Below are positions 62,953-64,000 of a DNA stretch of 64,000 nt, one piece after another. How positions within the stretch are numbered: position 1 is the stretch's first letter; each line of letters opens with the position of its first letter. The position numbers and the translations under genes were made by a program. A model generated the notes under the pieces. The model was not told where the DNA came from, did no database searches, and was given only the letters and a program-made list of their open reading frames with translations. The stretch is from UBA12202 sp049595035 (GTDB lineage: Bacteria; Pseudomonadota; Alphaproteobacteria; Puniceispirillales; UBA1172): the NCBI GenBank assembly GCA_049595035.1, contig JBMYKD010000002.1, positions 1 through 64,000 on the forward strand, read 5' to 3'.

Positions 62953-62997
62953 TAAGGCATTGCAGGGCATATAGATTATAGGGTAAAACGAACTGAC

Positions 62998-63681
62998 ATG
63001 GATATTAGCATACCGTTTAATTTGATTGATGTTCTGATAGTCATTATTGCCGTGATATCCGGTGTGATGGCTAGCTTACGCGGACTCATCCGGGAAGTGT
63101 TTGGTCTTGCCGGCTGGGTATTTGCCATAATTGGCGCTAATTTACTGTCCGAAGTAACAACGGAACAATTAGCCGAATATATCGCATCAGACGACTTACG
63201 CACATTATTAGGCTGGGCTTTACCATTTATTATTATTTCCATCATCTGGTATATTCTATCCAATATACTAAGCCCGCCATTACGGCGTTTCACACTGAAT
63301 ATGCTTGACCGTCCTCTTGGCTTTATTTACGGATTAGCCCGCGGTATTGTTATCGCGGCATTGATCTATATGGGGGCATTATTCGCCGTGGAAAAGGAAG
63401 ATGCGCTTCCCGACATGGTGCAACATGCAACCTTGATAGACGCCCTGCGAAGCACCACCATCTTTATGGCTAACCTGACACCGGAATCTATTCGTGATGA
63501 CATTGTGGAAAAAATCCCTGAAACCATCATTGACCCTGATGCACCATTAGAAAATGTCCTTCCGGAAGATACTATTTCCACCTCCGATGAAAGCAATTCA
63601 TCCTCTGCTTCACCATCAAAAACCGGATCTTTACTTCAGGATGAACTAGGTAATTTGCCAACAATAACAGATGGAGATTAA
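62998..63681 (+). CDS. cvpA: CvpA family membrane protein
   Basis: The 227-residue protein has four membrane helices with FNLIDVLIVIIAVISGVMASLRGLIREVFGLAGWV and LDRPLGFIYGLARGIVI, the CvpA pattern. A polar, Ser/Asp-rich C-terminal tail of about 60 residues follows. The family is linked to colicin V production and envelope function and commonly lies just before purF, as here (2 bases). Confidence 0.92.
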   Translation: MDISIPFNLIDVLIVIIAVISGVMASLRGLIREVFGLAGWVFAIIGANLLSEVTTEQLAEYIASDDLRTLLGWALPFIIISIIWYILSNILSPPLRRFTLNMLDRPLGFIYGLARGIVIAALIYMGALFAVEKEDALPDMVQHATLIDALRSTTIFMANLTPESIRDDIVEKIPETIIDPDAPLENVLPEDTISTSDESNSSSASPSKTGSLLQDELGNLPTITDGD

Positions 63682-63683
63682 TC

Positions 63684-64000
63684 ATGCCGCATAATGGTAA
63701 GGTGCCATTTGACGGGTTTCAGGAAGAATGTGCGGTATTTGGCGTTTATGGAACTGATGAAGCGGCTGTTCATACCGCGCTTGGGTTGCATGCACTCCAG
63801 CATCGTGGTCAGGAAGCCACTGGCATCGTCAGTTTTGACGGCGAAACATATCATAGTCATCGCGGCTTTGGTCATGTAGGTGAAAACTTTGATGCGGCTT
63901 CAGGCCATCTGGATAAACTGGTTGGCCATGCCGCTATCGGGCATAACCGTTATTCTACGACCGGCAAGCCAGAGCTGAGAAATATTCAGCCTTTCTTTTC
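63684..64000 (+). CDS. purF: Amidophosphoribosyltransferase, N-terminal part
   Basis: The gene runs off the window end; 105 complete codons are visible. The enzyme makes phosphoribosylamine from PRPP and glutamine, the first committed step of purine synthesis. The visible part reads MPHNGKVPFDGFQEECAVFGVYG, giving a short propeptide and the expected N-terminal catalytic Cys after EE. LQHRGQEATGIVSFDG and HAAIGHNRYSTTGKPELRNIQPF of the class II glutaminase domain follow. It starts two bases after cvpA. Confidence 0.95.
   Translation, partial: MPHNGKVPFDGFQEECAVFGVYGTDEAAVHTALGLHALQHRGQEATGIVSFDGETYHSHRGFGHVGENFDAASGHLDKLVGHAAIGHNRYSTTGKPELRNIQPFF

Overview
The window is chromosomal DNA of an alphaproteobacterium, about mid-40s % G+C by eye. 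It is packed with housekeeping genes in orders typical of that class: tpiA-secG-pyrG-kdsA-eno, ppiD-trpE, bamE / ubiquinol-cytochrome c chaperone / DUF177-plsX-fabH-ihfA-merR-tRNA-Pro, rpiB-glyA-nrdR-ribD-ribE-ribBA-nusB, nuoA-N followed by birA-coaX-rnj-epimerase-DUF1467, and rpsF-rpsR-rplI-dnaB-alr-mlaEF-radA-cvpA-purF. The style and the liv/ggt/DMT-transporter content would suit a marine lineage such as SAR116, but that placement is inference and cannot be proved from this sequence alone. I see no phage, transposon, plasmid or CRISPR sequence.

Layout. 1-1240 (+): the 3' part of an agmatine deiminase family gene, then a pyruvoyl-dependent arginine decarboxylase; together they would convert arginine to agmatine to N-carbamoylputrescine. 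1377-6388 (-): the tpiA-secG-pyrG-kdsA-eno run. 6564-13189 (+): periplasmic folding factor PpiD, TrpE (without trpG next to it), a secreted SPOR-like protein, a DMT exporter and an unidentified polytopic membrane protein. 13210-19991 (-): a gamma-glutamyltransferase-like enzyme followed by a five-gene branched-chain amino-acid type ABC transporter; its last ATPase carries a long histone H1-like lysine/alanine tail. 20134-23600: tRNA-Leu, DUF952, a 3-hydroxyisobutyrate dehydrogenase family enzyme, a GlcG/HbpS protein, DUF3429, another DMT transporter and tRNA-Pro.

23718-28255 holds lipid synthesis initiation (plsX, fabH), IHF-alpha, a MerR regulator, a bc1-complex chaperone and divergent bamE. 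28363-30414 (-) is a K+-independent type proton-pumping pyrophosphatase. 30629-36304 (-) is a riboflavin, one-carbon and NrdR block in which the RibBA-like protein has lost expected active-site residues in both halves and ribH is absent. An orphan terminator at 36544-36575 suggests a small RNA. 36594-55709 (-) is a 14-subunit complex I operon headed by a DHDPS/NAL-family aldolase and followed by birA, coaX, rnj, a methylmalonyl-CoA epimerase and DUF1467. 55979-64000 (+) is the ribosomal protein/replication/DNA repair run ending in a truncated purF.

The points most worth a second look are the doubly degenerate RibBA, the H1-like extension on LivF, the AguA/pyruvoyl-arginine-decarboxylase pair, the orphan small-RNA candidate near 36.5 kb, and a structured leader before rpsF.
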